Source: Verrucomicrobiaceae bacterium (GTDB taxonomy: Bacteria > Verrucomicrobiota > Verrucomicrobiia > Verrucomicrobiales > Verrucomicrobiaceae). Taken from it: DNA of 64,000 bases. Made by a program: the position numbers and the translations under genes. The notes below the pieces were generated by a model. It did no database searches. It saw nothing but the letters and a program-made list of their open reading frames with translations, and had not been told where the DNA came from. The stretch lies in contig JADJPW010000001.1 in NCBI GenBank assembly GCA_016713035.1, positions 124,001 through 188,000 on the forward strand, written 5' to 3'. Shown one piece after another: positions 1-10,387 of the stretch (position 1 is its first letter; each line of letters starts with the position of its first letter).

Positions 1-3000
1 GGAGGTTGTCGATTTCCTTCGCGAGGATGCTGCGATACGGAACTTGCGCGGGGCGTGATTCTTCGCCGAGGAAGAGGATGCCGTCGGTGTTGCCGCCGGG
101 CGCTTTGCGCGGAAGGCAGGCGACGGAATCGACCGGCCAGTCCGTCATGGCGATGCTGTCAGCATGAATCGGCGTGCGGGCGATGCCTTCGACGATGACG
201 TTGTCCTGCTCCTTGAAAACGTCGCGATCGACGAGGCGACGGGCTTCGCGGACGTAGATCTCATAGGGCATGTGGTGGTTGTCGGGGAACTCATCGGCAG
301 CGAGGCCGTAGCCTTCGAACTGCTTGCGCTCCTTCTCCGGGGCGCTCGGATCGTTTTGCACCCACCACAGACGCATCATCATGCCGTTGAGATACTGTTG
401 GGCGATGGCTTCGCGTGTGGGCCAATCGGCAGCGGGATACTCGTTCTGCGGGCCGATGAGACGTCCGCCGTTCCATGCGACCTTCTTGTTCGGCAGATTC
501 GGCACGAAACCACCACCGCCTGCGGCTTTGGCGATAGCGACATCGTAGTTCTCAGGCTTCGTCGGCATGATGCGATTCGCCGGGTCGCGCGTGAGCACGA
601 GCCGATAGTTGTAGGCCATCACTGATCCATCGGCTTCGCCGCTCTGCGGACCTTCGACGATGTCGGCGGTGGCGTGGCTGTTGTAGCGAATGTTGAGCGA
701 GCCTTCGTCGGCGGCTTTGGGAAAGCCTCGTTGTCCCGGCTCTTTGTGGCGCTCTTGAGTGTAGATGACGCCTGCGTGTTTCTCGCGGTATAGCGCGCGC
801 GACTCGCGACCGATTTGCGTCTTCACGCCCACCGCCGCCATGAGGTCGCCTTCATACATGCCGTCGGCGAAAACTTTGCCCATGACGGTGATGAAGCCAT
901 CGCCGTGCATCGGCTTGAACGTGATGCTTTTCAGCAATGCGTCCTCGCGCTCGGCCTTGGTGACGATGTGGCCAAGCAGAACGGTCAGCGTCTTTTCCCT
1001 CTCGACCATCGCATTGAAAAGCATCTCCGCGATGCGCGGCTCGACCTTCGGACGGTCAATGTGAGCACGGCTGGTTTGGCTCGGCATCGAGAGCAGATGT
1101 TGCGTCGAGCCTTCGCCGTATTTGTCTCGATAATAGGCTGCCGCGCCCGTGATCATCTCTCCATACAAAAGTGAGCGCAGGCCGTCATACGGCGCCTCCC
1201 AACCGCCTGCACCGCTGGTGACGAAGCCGCCGAGGTGCTGCGTGTGATTCACGAGCAGCACGCTCAGTCCTTCTCTTGCCGCCCGCACGGCACAGGCGAT
1301 GCCGCCCGGTGTGCCGCCGATGACGACGAGGTCATACGCTTTGCCATTCACGTCCTGTGGCTTCGCGGCGCTCGTCAGCAGCATCGGTGGTGGAACGACC
1401 ACAGGCTTGGCCGCATCGCTCGTCTTGATCGGGAAGCTCGATGCCGCGTGCGTGGTGCGTTCACCGATGGCCTCAGCCTCAGGCACGAGTTGCAAACCAT
1501 CGACGACGACAAAACCTTCCGCCCCGTCATTCGAGACCTCGATGGTTCCTGACTTGCCTTTGGCAAAAGCAAACACACCCAACGCTCGCGGTAGGCCCTC
1601 CTCAAGGCAGGCTTCGCGTTGGTTTTGCTGCACGATCTTCTCTCCATCCGCACAGCGAATCTTGATCGTCGCTTTCGTCGAACGATTGGTCGCCGCGACG
1701 TAGAGCAAGCGCACCTCATACTTGCCTGCCTCGGGAATGTTCGGCGCGAAGGTCGCCGTGGCGGCTTGCTTGCGATCCGCTGTGCGATAGCTCGCTCCGA
1801 CGAGCGCAGGCAGTTTGTCACTCACGGCCCAGGCTCCCGTGAACTCTGCCGCATCGTCATCGAGCATGAGGTCACTCGTGCTGGCCTCAGATGTCGCCGC
1901 CAGCGTCATCGGCTTTGCCTTGTCCGTCTCTGCCAAAGTGAACCGCGTGCTCACCACCGAGTTCTTCTCGGCACCCTCGCGATACTGAATGTATGTGGTC
2001 GCGACAAAGGTGTCGTCCGGCAGCAGTTCCAGGCCCGAGTAGCCGCAGTCGCTGCCTTTGTAGCTGTGCAGCAGCAACAGTTTCCGCTGGCCTTCGCGAT
2101 GCTGCACGATGTCATCATAAGTCCCCACCCACGCGACGAAGTGATTATGCGTTCGCTTGTCCGGCCCCATGTCGCGGAAGGTCACGACGAGCCTGCCATC
2201 ACGAGCATAGCGCAGCATGTGGCGATCACCCCACAAGCCCTCCGGCAGTGGCTTCAATTCCGACCACTTCGCCCCTTCGTCATCACTCGTGATGAAGTGC
2301 GAGCCCGCCGCACGGATGTTCTCACGGATCATGCAGAGCAATTGCTTGCCATCAGGCGAGCGGATCACGGCAGGTTCGCAAGGCTTCAGCGCCTTGTCAT
2401 CCACCAGCACGCGCCACTTCGTCCACGTCAGGCCGCCATCGCTCGACTCGCTCTGCGCGAGCACGTTCGACCGGAGGTCAGCGTCACCCTCGCGACGAAT
2501 GCTGCTCAACCCGATCAACTTCTTCCCGCCTTCCACCGGCACGATGGTCGTGAACGGCATCACGCACTCCAGACCATTGCTCGCCATCGGCGACCACGTC
2601 TTGCCTTCATCCATCGACACCGACTGCTGCATCTGCTTGTCCGGCCCACGCCCCGCATACACGATCAATCGCGTCACGCTATCTGGCCCCGTGATCCGAT
2701 AGATCGAAGGACAGTTCTTCGCCTCCGTCCAGTTCTCGGGCACCGTCAGCAGTTCACTCCAAGTCCTCCCGCCATCCTCGCTGCGCTTCATAGGCCCACA
2801 CGTCCCGCCATGACCGAGTGTCCACACTGCGATCATCGTCTTGCCATCTGGCAACAACACCGTCGTCGGATGCCCCTGATAGACCTCTTCAGAGCCTTGC
2901 GCGATGATGACCTGACGCTGCGTGTCCTGCGACAGATCGATGACGGGCAGCGGATCAACCGCAGCGGCCAGGAGAACAGGCGCTAAGGCGCAGAAAGAAA

Positions 3001-3025
3001 GTCGGAGGAGGGAGAAGCAATGCAC
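1..3025 (-). CDS. Sialidase (BNR) / golvesin-like / FAD-dependent oxidoreductase fusion, 3' end outside window
   Basis: One open frame of about 1008 codons runs on the minus strand off the left edge, so the C-terminus is missing. After a hydrophobic N-terminus that looks like a signal peptide, residues ~30-370 form a BNR/sialidase-type propeller with Asp-box motifs (SEDGGRTW, MDEGKTW, SSDGGLTW). Residues ~380-500 resemble the golvesin/xanthan-lyase C-terminal-like beta domain (GKYEVRLLYVAATNRS). From ~560 a FAD_oxidored-type Rossmann domain begins (DLVVIGGTPGGIACAVRAA) and continues to the window edge. I checked that the sialidase start and the Rossmann motif are in the same frame without a stop. 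The GTG at 3025 overlaps an AGGAGG, so the exact start is uncertain. The protein is probably secreted and acts on glycans or glycosides; the substrate is unknown. The joining of these three domains in one chain is unusual. Confidence 0.82.
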   Translation of the reverse strand, partial: MHCFSLLRLSFCALAPVLLAAAVDPLPVIDLSQDTQRQVIIAQGSEEVYQGHPTTVLLPDGKTMIAVWTLGHGGTCGPMKRSEDGGRTWSELLTVPENWTEAKNCPSIYRITGPDSVTRLIVYAGRGPDKQMQQSVSMDEGKTWSPMASNGLECVMPFTTIVPVEGGKKLIGLSSIRREGDADLRSNVLAQSESSDGGLTWTKWRVLVDDKALKPCEPAVIRSPDGKQLLCMIRENIRAAGSHFITSDDEGAKWSELKPLPEGLWGDRHMLRYARDGRLVVTFRDMGPDKRTHNHFVAWVGTYDDIVQHREGQRKLLLLHSYKGSDCGYSGLELLPDDTFVATTYIQYREGAEKNSVVSTRFTLAETDKAKPMTLAATSEASTSDLMLDDDAAEFTGAWAVSDKLPALVGASYRTADRKQAATATFAPNIPEAGKYEVRLLYVAATNRSTKATIKIRCADGEKIVQQNQREACLEEGLPRALGVFAFAKGKSGTIEVSNDGAEGFVVVDGLQLVPEAEAIGERTTHAASSFPIKTSDAAKPVVVPPPMLLTSAAKPQDVNGKAYDLVVIGGTPGGIACAVRAAREGLSVLLVNHTQHLGGFVTSGAGGWEAPYDGLRSLLYGEMITGAAAYYRDKYGEGSTQHLLSMPSQTSRAHIDRPKVEPRIAEMLFNAMVEREKTLTVLLGHIVTKAEREDALLKSITFKPMHGDGFITVMGKVFADGMYEGDLMAAVGVKTQIGRESRALYREKHAGVIYTQERHKEPGQRGFPKAADEGSLNIRYNSHATADIVEGPQSGEADGSVMAYNYRLVLTRDPANRIMPTKPENYDVAIAKAAGGGGFVPNLPNKKVAWNGGRLIGPQNEYPAADWPTREAIAQQYLNGMMMRLWWVQNDPSAPEKERKQFEGYGLAADEFPDNHHMPYEIYVREARRLVDRDVFKEQDNVIVEGIARTPIHADSIAMTDWPVDSVACLPRKAPGGNTDGILFLGEESRPAQVPYRSILAKEIDNL

Positions 3026-3126
3026 CTCCTCATGACGAAGACCACGACGGCGAAATATCTTCTGAATCTGCTTTGGAGGAGAATCGTTTCACTTCATGCA
3101 GAAAGGCATGATGCAGAAACGAACAA

Positions 3127-4063
3127 TCAAGAAGCGATGCGGAAGAGCTTTTGGCGTTCTCGAACAGAATCTTTCGCTCCACGAGCTTGTTAGGCGAGAG
3201 CTTGCGGATCATCGCCAGTGTCTGCGCCCCTGGCAGCCGGGACCACGGCCAAAATGGTCTGCGCAATCACTGCCATAGAGGATTTTATCCTGATGCCGGT
3301 CGAAAAAGCCCCGCGTGTGCTCCTCGTCCCGCGTCAGCGCCAGCAGGCCGCTGCCCGCAGACATATCGGCGAACATATTCGGATAATCGGCCAAATAGCG
3401 ATCTGTCAGTCCGCCTGGTGTCACTTTGCCTTTTGGGTAATTCACCTTCTGGTCGTGGTTTTTGTCGATATTGCCCCAAAATGCCTGCGCATGGCCGATG
3501 AAGCTCGTTTTGGGGAATTTCGAGAGCATCGTGTGGAGGCGGTCATAGCCGCGATTGTACGTCTGGTGCTGAAAATGGAGCAAAATGGGCACTCCATAGG
3601 CCCCGGCGAGCTCATAGAGCTTTTGGCTCGCAGCAGAATCACACTCCACATCAAACTTTTGCTCTGCGATCATGCATGCACCGCGCTTGAGCCAGTGTTC
3701 CAGTTCAGAGGGCGCAGAGTCTAAATCCGTGACCTCATTCGCCGCCCACAGATATGCGCCAGGATGCGCTGTGGCAAAATTCATCGCCCAGGCCGTGCCG
3801 CTGACCTTTGCCGCTAGGCCATTGGAGCGGCCCTGGTGCGTGGATGCCCGCTCCACCATCGTCCCGCCCGGCAGCAGGATGCTGGTCGTCACGCCCATCG
3901 CCTCCTGGTGTGCCAGCAGATGTGCATCTGTGCGCAGGTGGTAGTTCATGTGCTGGTGGATGTCGATCACCGGCTCCACCGCTGCTTTTTCCTGTGAAAA
4001 TGCCGTGGAGCACAGACTAGTGACTGTGGAGGCCAAAAAATTCCGCCGAGAGATGTTTTTCAT
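3127..4063 (-). CDS. Amidohydrolase family protein, Tat-type leader, frame broken twice
   Basis: The product starts with a twin-arginine-like leader (SRRNFLAS) and has the metal-binding IDIHQHMNYH motif of the amidohydrolase (TIM-barrel, PF04909-type) superfamily, with GSDCADH near the C-terminus supplying the late catalytic Asp. The frame from 4063 hits a stop at 3209. The expected C-terminal sequence (AQTLAMIRKLSPNKLVERK, then ENAKKLFRI) continues in another frame and then returns, ending at 3127. The breaks sit in a C run at 3227-3230 and a T run at 3149-3152 (plus strand), each as if one base were missing. Restoring both gives 312 residues, a usual length. It may be a recent pseudogene or contain sequencing errors. 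The substrate is unknown; related proteins are metal-dependent hydrolases or decarboxylases. Confidence 0.72.
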
Positions 4064-4155
4064 GTCATTGCTGCATACGTCGGCTGCATGCCATTATTCC
4101 GCAGCCATCAGCAACTTTGATCACCACCCTGCGTTTCACCTGGGAACTCTCTTCT

Positions 4156-5847
4156 ATGCCGAATCTCATCGACGTCCTCGTCCAAACTGCTGCCACTGCC
4201 GGTTGCCCCGAGCCCACCCGCCTCCGTCACTCCCTGGAAACAGCCGCCGATAAGCGCCAACCGCTCATGGATGCGCTCGTGGATGCCAATATGGTGGATG
4301 AAGATCGCTTCTTCTCCCAGCTCGCCACCAGCCTCGGCATTCCATTTGAGCAAAATGGTGCCACCGATGCTCCAGAGGGCATCCACAACCGCTTCCCGGC
4401 CAAAATCGCCCTCCGCCACCGCGTCTTTCCTACCCAGCTGAGCAGCACTGAGGCCACGCTGCTCACTTACAATCCCTTTGACCTCAGCGCACGCCAGGCC
4501 GTGGGCCAGGAGCTGCGCAAACGCGTCCACTGGCAGATCGCCCCACGCCACCGGATCCTCGAAGCCCTCCACCAGGGCTACGGAGTCGGAGCAGAGAATT
4601 TCGAGGAGCTGCTGGAAGGCCGCGAGGCTGGCGACGACCACGACGACCTCAAACAGGAAACCACCGTACTCGATGAGGCTGATGAGGAAGCCACCGTGCT
4701 CAACTTCGTGAACCAAATCTTCCGCGAGGCACTCAAAGAACGCGCCACGGACATCCACGTCGAGCCCTTAGACAAAGACCTGCGCATCCGCTACCGCGTC
4801 GATGGCAAGCTGCTGGAAGTCCCCGTGCCGCCAAACATGCGACTGCTGCAAAACTCGCTCGTCTCACGCCTGAAAATCATGGCCCACCTCGATATCGCAG
4901 AGCGTCGCCTGCCGCAGGATGGCCGTATCAATCTGGAGCTCGATGGTGAACCGATCGACGTCCGCGTCGCGACCATCCCTAGTGTGAATGGTGAGTCCGT
5001 GGCACTGCGCCTGCTCACACGCAAAAAGTTCGACATGAACGCCATCGGACTCGATCCGCACACCGAGGCTACCTTGAGAAAGCTAATCGCAGCCCCCAAT
5101 GGCATCATCCTGGTCACTGGCCCCACTGGCAGCGGGAAATCGACCACGCTCTACACCCTGCTCAAAGAGCTGAACACCAAGGAGCGCCGTATCGTCACCA
5201 TCGAAGACCCAGTGGAAAACAAGCTCGATGGCATCGTGCAAATCGCTGTGAAACCAGAAATCGACCTCACCTTTGCCGCAGGCCTACGCAGCATCCTGCG
5301 TGGCGACCCGAACGTCATCATGGTCGGCGAAATGCGTGACCAGGAGACCGTGGAGATCGCTATCCGTGGTGCATTGACTGGTCACTTAGTACTTTCCACG
5401 CTGCACACCAATGACGCTGTCGGCGGCATCTCACGCCTTTTGGACATGGGCATCGAGCCCTTCATGGTCGCCTCCAGCGTGCGTGCCTTTCAGGCTCAGC
5501 GCCTCGTGCGCACCCTCTGCACAGCCTGCAAACAACCCGCGCACTACGAAGAAGCCTATCTGAAGAACGTTGGCATTCCGGCTGATTTCAAGCGCACCTT
5601 CTACAAGCCTGTCGGCTGCCGCTCCTGCCGTGGCACTGGCTTCACTGGCCGACTCGCCATCATGGAAATCTGCCTCATGACCGAAGCCATCCAGGACAAG
5701 ATCAACCAACGTGCCAATAGCATGGAACTCAAAGCTCAAGCCCTCAAAGACGGCATGGTCCCCATGCGCCAATACGGCTTCCGCAAAGCTAGCGAAGGCA
5801 TCACCACACTCGAAGAGGTGCTCACCGTCACTGCGGCTAGTGAGTAG
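4156..5847 (+). CDS. pilB: Type II secretion / type IV pilus assembly ATPase (GspE/PilB family)
   Basis: This is a cytoplasmic hexameric ATPase that powers pilus extension or type II secretion. The first ~150 residues are an MshEN-like N-domain. Residues ~190-550 are the ATPase core, with Walker A GPTGSGKSTTLY, the Walker B stretch VIMVGEMRDQ, and the late four-cysteine zinc site LCTAC...CRSC typical of GspE/PilB. The frame is open upstream to 4117, but the ATG at 4156 (MPNLIDVL) gives the normal N-terminus. No pilin, PilC or secretin gene lies nearby, so PilB and GspE cannot be separated by context; the symbol is a best guess. The gene stands alone and converges with the glycosylase gene downstream. 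Confidence 0.88.
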   Translation: MPNLIDVLVQTAATAGCPEPTRLRHSLETAADKRQPLMDALVDANMVDEDRFFSQLATSLGIPFEQNGATDAPEGIHNRFPAKIALRHRVFPTQLSSTEATLLTYNPFDLSARQAVGQELRKRVHWQIAPRHRILEALHQGYGVGAENFEELLEGREAGDDHDDLKQETTVLDEADEEATVLNFVNQIFREALKERATDIHVEPLDKDLRIRYRVDGKLLEVPVPPNMRLLQNSLVSRLKIMAHLDIAERRLPQDGRINLELDGEPIDVRVATIPSVNGESVALRLLTRKKFDMNAIGLDPHTEATLRKLIAAPNGIILVTGPTGSGKSTTLYTLLKELNTKERRIVTIEDPVENKLDGIVQIAVKPEIDLTFAAGLRSILRGDPNVIMVGEMRDQETVEIAIRGALTGHLVLSTLHTNDAVGGISRLLDMGIEPFMVASSVRAFQAQRLVRTLCTACKQPAHYEEAYLKNVGIPADFKRTFYKPVGCRSCRGTGFTGRLAIMEICLMTEAIQDKINQRANSMELKAQALKDGMVPMRQYGFRKASEGITTLEEVLTVTAASE

Positions 5848-5863
5848 CCCCTGAAAAAGGGCT
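5846..5863 (+). terminator. Weak hairpin after the PilB/GspE gene
   Basis: AGCCC and GGGCT pair across an 8-base A-rich loop immediately at the stop codon. There is no T tract, so this is at most a weak or bidirectional terminator between two convergent genes. Confidence 0.25.
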
Positions 5864-5902
5864 CAGTCCAATCACGAAATCAGACGGTGTTGATCCACAC
5901 GA

Positions 5903-6499
5903 TCAAGCACGCACCTTTACCTTCCCATGCGGCACGCTGACATGGGGATTGCCACGTGCGAGGAAGCGCCACGGGAAATCCACGGCCTGGCTGATTCCTA
6001 CACGGATGTCGCTCACCACCTCGTAATCTTTTTTCGCCTTCCGAAGGCCACACTCTGCCTCCCTGCCCTGCCCCACCATCGGCAGGCCATGATGCGATCC
6101 GTCGATGCCTAGCGCCTGCGCCAGCTTGCCGGGACCAGAGCATAAATCGCGGACTTTTTCGCGCTTGCGGCGGCTTTGCATGTCTTCGAGACCGCTTTGC
6201 GGATCAAGCGCCCGAACTAAAATAAGCCCATCGTGCTCGCCACCCTTCACCAGCAAGTTAAAGAGCCAGTACATGCCATAATTGAAATACACATAGGCCG
6301 CACCGGGTGGCTTTGAACGCACGAACTCACGCGCACTAGGCCTGGAGGCCGTGTGACACGCTGCATCCCCCTCCACCGCATACGCCTCTGTCTCCACGAT
6401 GATGCCCGAGCAGCCGTGCCACACCAACTCCACGCCTACGAGCTCGCGGGCCACAGTGAGCACATCCCGCTGGAAGAAGTTCCGTGTTAGATAAGGCAT
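5903..6499 (-). CDS. DNA-3-methyladenine glycosylase (AAG/MPG family)
   Basis: This 198-residue protein matches the AAG/MPG fold family that excises alkylated purines (3-methyladenine, hypoxanthine) in base excision repair. Family hallmarks visible are GIIVETEAY near residue 35 with the catalytic Glu, the YVYFNYGMYW stretch of the DNA-intercalation region, and GPGKLAQALGID near residue 125. The length is typical. Its start lies three bases after the Nif3-family gene stop, so both are probably transcribed together; a functional link between the two is not evident. Confidence 0.9.
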   Translation of the reverse strand: MPYLTRNFFQRDVLTVARELVGVELVWHGCSGIIVETEAYAVEGDAACHTASRPSAREFVRSKPPGAAYVYFNYGMYWLFNLLVKGGEHDGLILVRALDPQSGLEDMQSRRKREKVRDLCSGPGKLAQALGIDGSHHGLPMVGQGREAECGLRKAKKDYEVVSDIRVGISQAVDFPWRFLARGNPHVSVPHGKVKVRA

Positions 6500-6502
6500 A
6501 TT

Positions 6503-7258
6503 TCACAGCCCTGTCGGATGGTCCACAAATTGCCACGGAATGCCGAACTTCGACTCGATGTGGGCGGAGAGTGCCTTCACGCCGAAGGTCTCAGTCGCGT
6601 AATGCCCACCGTAGATGAGATTGACCCCCAGCTCCTCTGCCAGCGTGTAGCTCCAGTGTGGCCCCTCGCCGGTGATGAAGGTGTCGATGCCGGCCTTCGC
6701 CACCGTGGCGACTTCCGAACCCGCACCACCCGTCATGATGCCGATGCGGCGGCAGACGGCTGGGCCACCTGGACAGACATGCACGCGGGAGCCTGTTGCT
6801 GCCCCGACTCGCTTCACGAGCTCTTCGCGGCTGATTTCTGTTTCGATCCGGGCACCATTGTCCGTCCCCTTCGTCTTCATAAAAGTGCCACAGGGCTCAA
6901 AACCGATCGCACGGGCCAATACAGCGTCGTTGCCGAGAGTGGGATGAAAATCCAACGGCAGATGGCAGCTATACACCGCCAATCCGGCATCCAGCGCCAC
7001 TTTCATCTTCTGAAACACCGGTCCCGTCCAAGTCTGCAATCCAGTCCAAAACATGCCATGATGCACAATCAGTAAATCTGCTCCAGCATCCACAGCCTTT
7101 CGTATCACGGGCAGTGTGGCGTCCACAGCCGCGACGATCTTGCTGACGCTGCCGTGGTGATTCTCGAGTTGCAGGCCATTGAGAGCGTTACCGTAATCCG
7201 CGATCTCATTGAGGCGCAGTTCGGTATCGAGGTAGGTGACGAGGTCGGCGAGTTTCAT
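6503..7258 (-). CDS. Nif3-like dinuclear metal centre protein (YbgI/DUF34 family)
   Basis: NIF3 family proteins form hexamers with a two-metal site and are often annotated as GTP cyclohydrolase 1 type 2 homologues; their true reaction is not established. The sequence shows the paired metal-binding stretches LLIVHHGMFW near residue 65 and FITGEGPHW/NLIYGGHYATE near residues 190-215. The frame extends upstream to 7324, but the ATG at 7258 (MKLADLVTYLD) gives the normal start. At 251 residues it is the short form lacking the inserted PII-like domain. It is the first gene of a tight two-gene unit with the DNA glycosylase. Confidence 0.88.
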   Translation of the reverse strand: MKLADLVTYLDTELRLNEIADYGNALNGLQLENHHGSVSKIVAAVDATLPVIRKAVDAGADLLIVHHGMFWTGLQTWTGPVFQKMKVALDAGLAVYSCHLPLDFHPTLGNDAVLARAIGFEPCGTFMKTKGTDNGARIETEISREELVKRVGAATGSRVHVCPGGPAVCRRIGIMTGGAGSEVATVAKAGIDTFITGEGPHWSYTLAEELGVNLIYGGHYATETFGVKALSAHIESKFGIPWQFVDHPTGL

Positions 7259-7354
7259 GGAGGAAAGGGGCGGCGGGGCACTTGTGATGCTGCCGAGTGG
7301 TTTTTCCATGTCATTTCGCATCAAAAACGAACGTAGTGTCCCCTGCCCTGATTT

Positions 7355-10300
7355 ATGTTCCGCCCCCTCCTTTTCATCACACTCGCTCCGATGGCTGTTT
7401 CTGCTGCCGAACAGCCTCTACCAGCCAAAATCGAGTTCAATCGCGATGTGCGGCCCATTTTGAGTGACAACTGCTTCTACTGCCACGGCAACGACCCGAA
7501 GCACCGCGAGGCCGATCTCCGTCTCGACCTCCGCGATGAGGCCGTGAAGGCCAAAGCCTTCCTTCCCGGCAATGCAAAAGACAGCGAACTCATCGCCCGC
7601 ATCCTCACCCAGGACGAGGACGATCACATGCCGCCGCCGGATTCGAACAAGAAGCTCACTGAGCGTCAGAAGGCCATTTTGCAGAAATGGATCGAGCAAG
7701 GTGCCACCTACCAGCAGCACTGGGCCTATGAAAAGCCCGTGAAGGCTAAAATCCCCGCCGGTGCAAATCCCATCGACCACCTGGTGCAAAAACGCATCGC
7801 CGAGATCGGACTCAAACCGTCCCCGAAGGCCGATGACCGCACATTGATGCGCCGTCTGTCCTTCGACCTCACCGGCCTGCCACCGCAGAAATCGGAAATC
7901 ACCAATCTGAAATCCGAAATCGACCGCCTGCTCGCCTCCCCGCACTACGGCGAGCGCATGGCCATCGGGTGGCTCGATGTCGTGCGGTTCGCCGACACCA
8001 TCGGCTACCACAGCGACAATCCCACAACGTCTGGCCGTACCGCGACTACGTCATCCGCAGCTTCAACGAGAACAAACGATTCGACCGCTTCACCCTCGAG
8101 CAGATCGCCGGAGACTTGATGCCGGATGCCACTCAAGAAACCCGCGTCGCATCCGCCTTTAACCGCCTGCTCCTCACCACCGAAGAAGGCGGCGCTCAAG
8201 CCAAGGACTACGAGCAGCGCATGCTCACCGACCGCGTCCGCGCCATCGGCAATGCGTGGATGGGCCAGACCACCGGCTGCGCCCAGTGCCACGACCACAA
8301 GTTCGATCCCATCACCATGCGGGACTTCTACACCCTCGGCGCTTTCTTCTCCGACATCAAAGAGCCCATCCTCGGCCGACGCGAGCCGGGCATGATGGTC
8401 CTCGATGCCGAGGGTGAAAAGAAACAGGCAGACATTGCGAAACGTCTCGCAGCCTTGCAGGCGGAGTTTGCCAAGCCACGCCCGGAACTCGCGACCGCGC
8501 AATCCGAGTGGGAAAAGAAGGCGCTGGAGGCCGTGACCACCAAGAGCACGTGGCAGCCGTTGAAGCCGCTCACCGCGGCCTCGGTGAAAAAGAACGTCAC
8601 CCTCAAAGCCGACAAAGACGGCATCGTGCGCGGCGTGATCGACAAAAAACGCGAAGAGAGGAAGCAAAACGACGGCACCGAAACCTACACGATCACCACC
8701 AAGCTCCCGAAAGGCACCACCGGCATCCGCCTCGATGCCTTGAAGGAAAAATCACCCGGCATCGGCCTCGCCTCGAATGGCAACTTCGCCCTCAGCGAGG
8801 TCGCTTTGAGCATCGGAAACAAAAACAAGCAGGAGAAACTCCCGATCGCCCACGCCAGCGCCACCTTTGAGCAGAAGAATTTTCCCCGCGAAGAACACCA
8901 TCGACGGCATCGCCGATCAAAAACTCAACGGCTGGGCCGTGCTCGGTGCGACTGGCGCAGATCAGTCGCTCTACCTCGAACTCGCTCAGCCACATGCCGA
9001 TGCGCAGGCTGTCGTCACCCTCACGCTAAGCTTTGCGCATGATGGCAATCACGAGATCGCCAACCTCCGCCTCAACACCACCGCCGCCGCCGCGCCCATC
9101 CGCGCACCGGCCATCGCGCTTCCAGCCAAAGAGATCGCCGACATCCTCAAAGCACCCGCCGACAAACGCACCGCGTCGCAAAAACAAAAACTCGCCGAAG
9201 CCTATAAGCAGATCGCACCCGAACTCGCCGCGCTCCGCACCCAGCTCTCCACCACCGAAAAAGAAAAGGCCGACTTCGAGGCCGCCGCGCCGAAGTGCAT
9301 CGTCTCCGTCAGCGACACCGCGAAACGCACCGTGCGCATCCTTCCGCGTGGCGATTGGATGAACGAAAGCGGCGAAGTCGTGAAGGCCGCGCTGCCCAGC
9401 TACCTGCCCAAGCCAAAAATCGAAGGCCGCGACCTCACGCGCCTTGATCTCGCCCAGTGGCTCGTTTCCAAAGAGAATCCGCTCACGGCCCGCAACGTCA
9501 TGAACCGCCTGTGGAAGCAGTTCTTCGGCACCGGCCTCAGCAAGGTGCTCGACGACCTCGGCGCTCAAGGCGAGCCGCCCGTGAATCCCGCGCTGCTCGA
9601 CTGGCTCGCTTGCGAGTTCATGGACAGCGGCTGGGACATGCAGCACATGATCCGCCTCATCGTCACCAGCCACACCTACCAGCAGGTCAGCACCTCCACG
9701 AAGGAACTCACCGCCGCTGATCCGTATAATCGCGAATGCGCCCGCCAGAGCGCCTTCCGCCTCGATGCCGAACTCGTGCGCGACAACGCCCTCGCCATCT
9801 CCGGCCTGCTCGTGCCGAAAATCGGCGGCCCCAGCGTCAAACCTTACCAACCCGCCAAATACTGGGAAAACCTCAACTTCCCCACCCGCGAATGGCAGAA
9901 CGACAGCGGCGAGAGCCTGTATCGTCGCGGCATGTACACCTGGTGGCAGCGCAGCTTCACCCATCCCGCCATGCTCGCCTTCGACGCCCCCAGCCGCGAA
10001 GAATGCACCGCCGAGCGAAATCGCTCCAACATCCCCCAGCAAGCCCTCGTCCTCCTCAACGACCCCTCCTACGTCGAAGCCGCCCGCGCCTTCGCCGCCC
10101 GCATCCTCCAAAGTGATGGCGATGCCCCAAAACGCATCACCTGGGCCTTCCAGCAAGCTTTGCAGCGCCCACCGAGCGCCGACGAAATCAAGACGCTCTC
10201 CGCCTTGTTCACCAAACACCTCTCCGATTACCAAACGGACCCTGTCGCCGCCGAAGCCCTGCTCCAAACCGGCGCTGCACCTGTCCCCGCCACTTTGAAC

Positions 10301-10375
10301 AAGCCCGAACTCGCCGCGTGGACGCATGTCGCCCGCGTCTTGCTGAATCTGCACGAAACGGTCACGCGGAGCTGA
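7355..10375 (+). CDS. PSCyt1-DUF1549-DUF1553 planctomycete-type cytochrome protein, frame broken twice
   Basis: Domains in order are a signal peptide, a cytochrome c-like PSCyt1 domain with the haem motif CFYCH near residue 45, DUF1549 (ends with GCAQCHDHKFDPI, a second CxxCH), a beta-rich middle region, and DUF1553 (NPLTARNVMNRLWKQFFG onward, with YDILD-type C-terminal repeats replaced by the usual RSNIPQQALVLLND block). The family is abundant in Planctomycetes and Verrucomicrobia and usually sits next to a DUF1501 gene; its role is thought to be in periplasmic polysaccharide degradation but is unproven. Two opposite single-base shifts break it: a missing C at 8021-8023 and an extra T at 8880-8883. 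Correcting both restores about 1006 residues, the normal size. Confidence 0.85.
7876..7920 (+). repeat. Imperfect AAATC-type short repeat inside the DUF1549 domain
   Basis: The bases encoding QKSEITNLKSEID consist of near-copies of the motif GAAATC/CTGAAATC. The usual linker between TGLPP and DRLLASPHYGER in this family is a varied sequence of about 20-25 residues; here it is replaced by this simple repeat. It resembles low-complexity intergenic repeats rather than selected coding sequence. Confidence 0.4.
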
Positions 10376-10387
10376 GTCATGAATCGC

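Noticed and set aside
1619..2986. 455-codon plus-strand ORF
   Set aside because: It is the shadow of the sialidase fusion on the other strand; composition is His/Arg-rich with no family match.
9026..10354. 442-codon minus-strand ORF
   Set aside because: It is antisense to the DUF1553 domain; Gly/Glu-rich shadow sequence.
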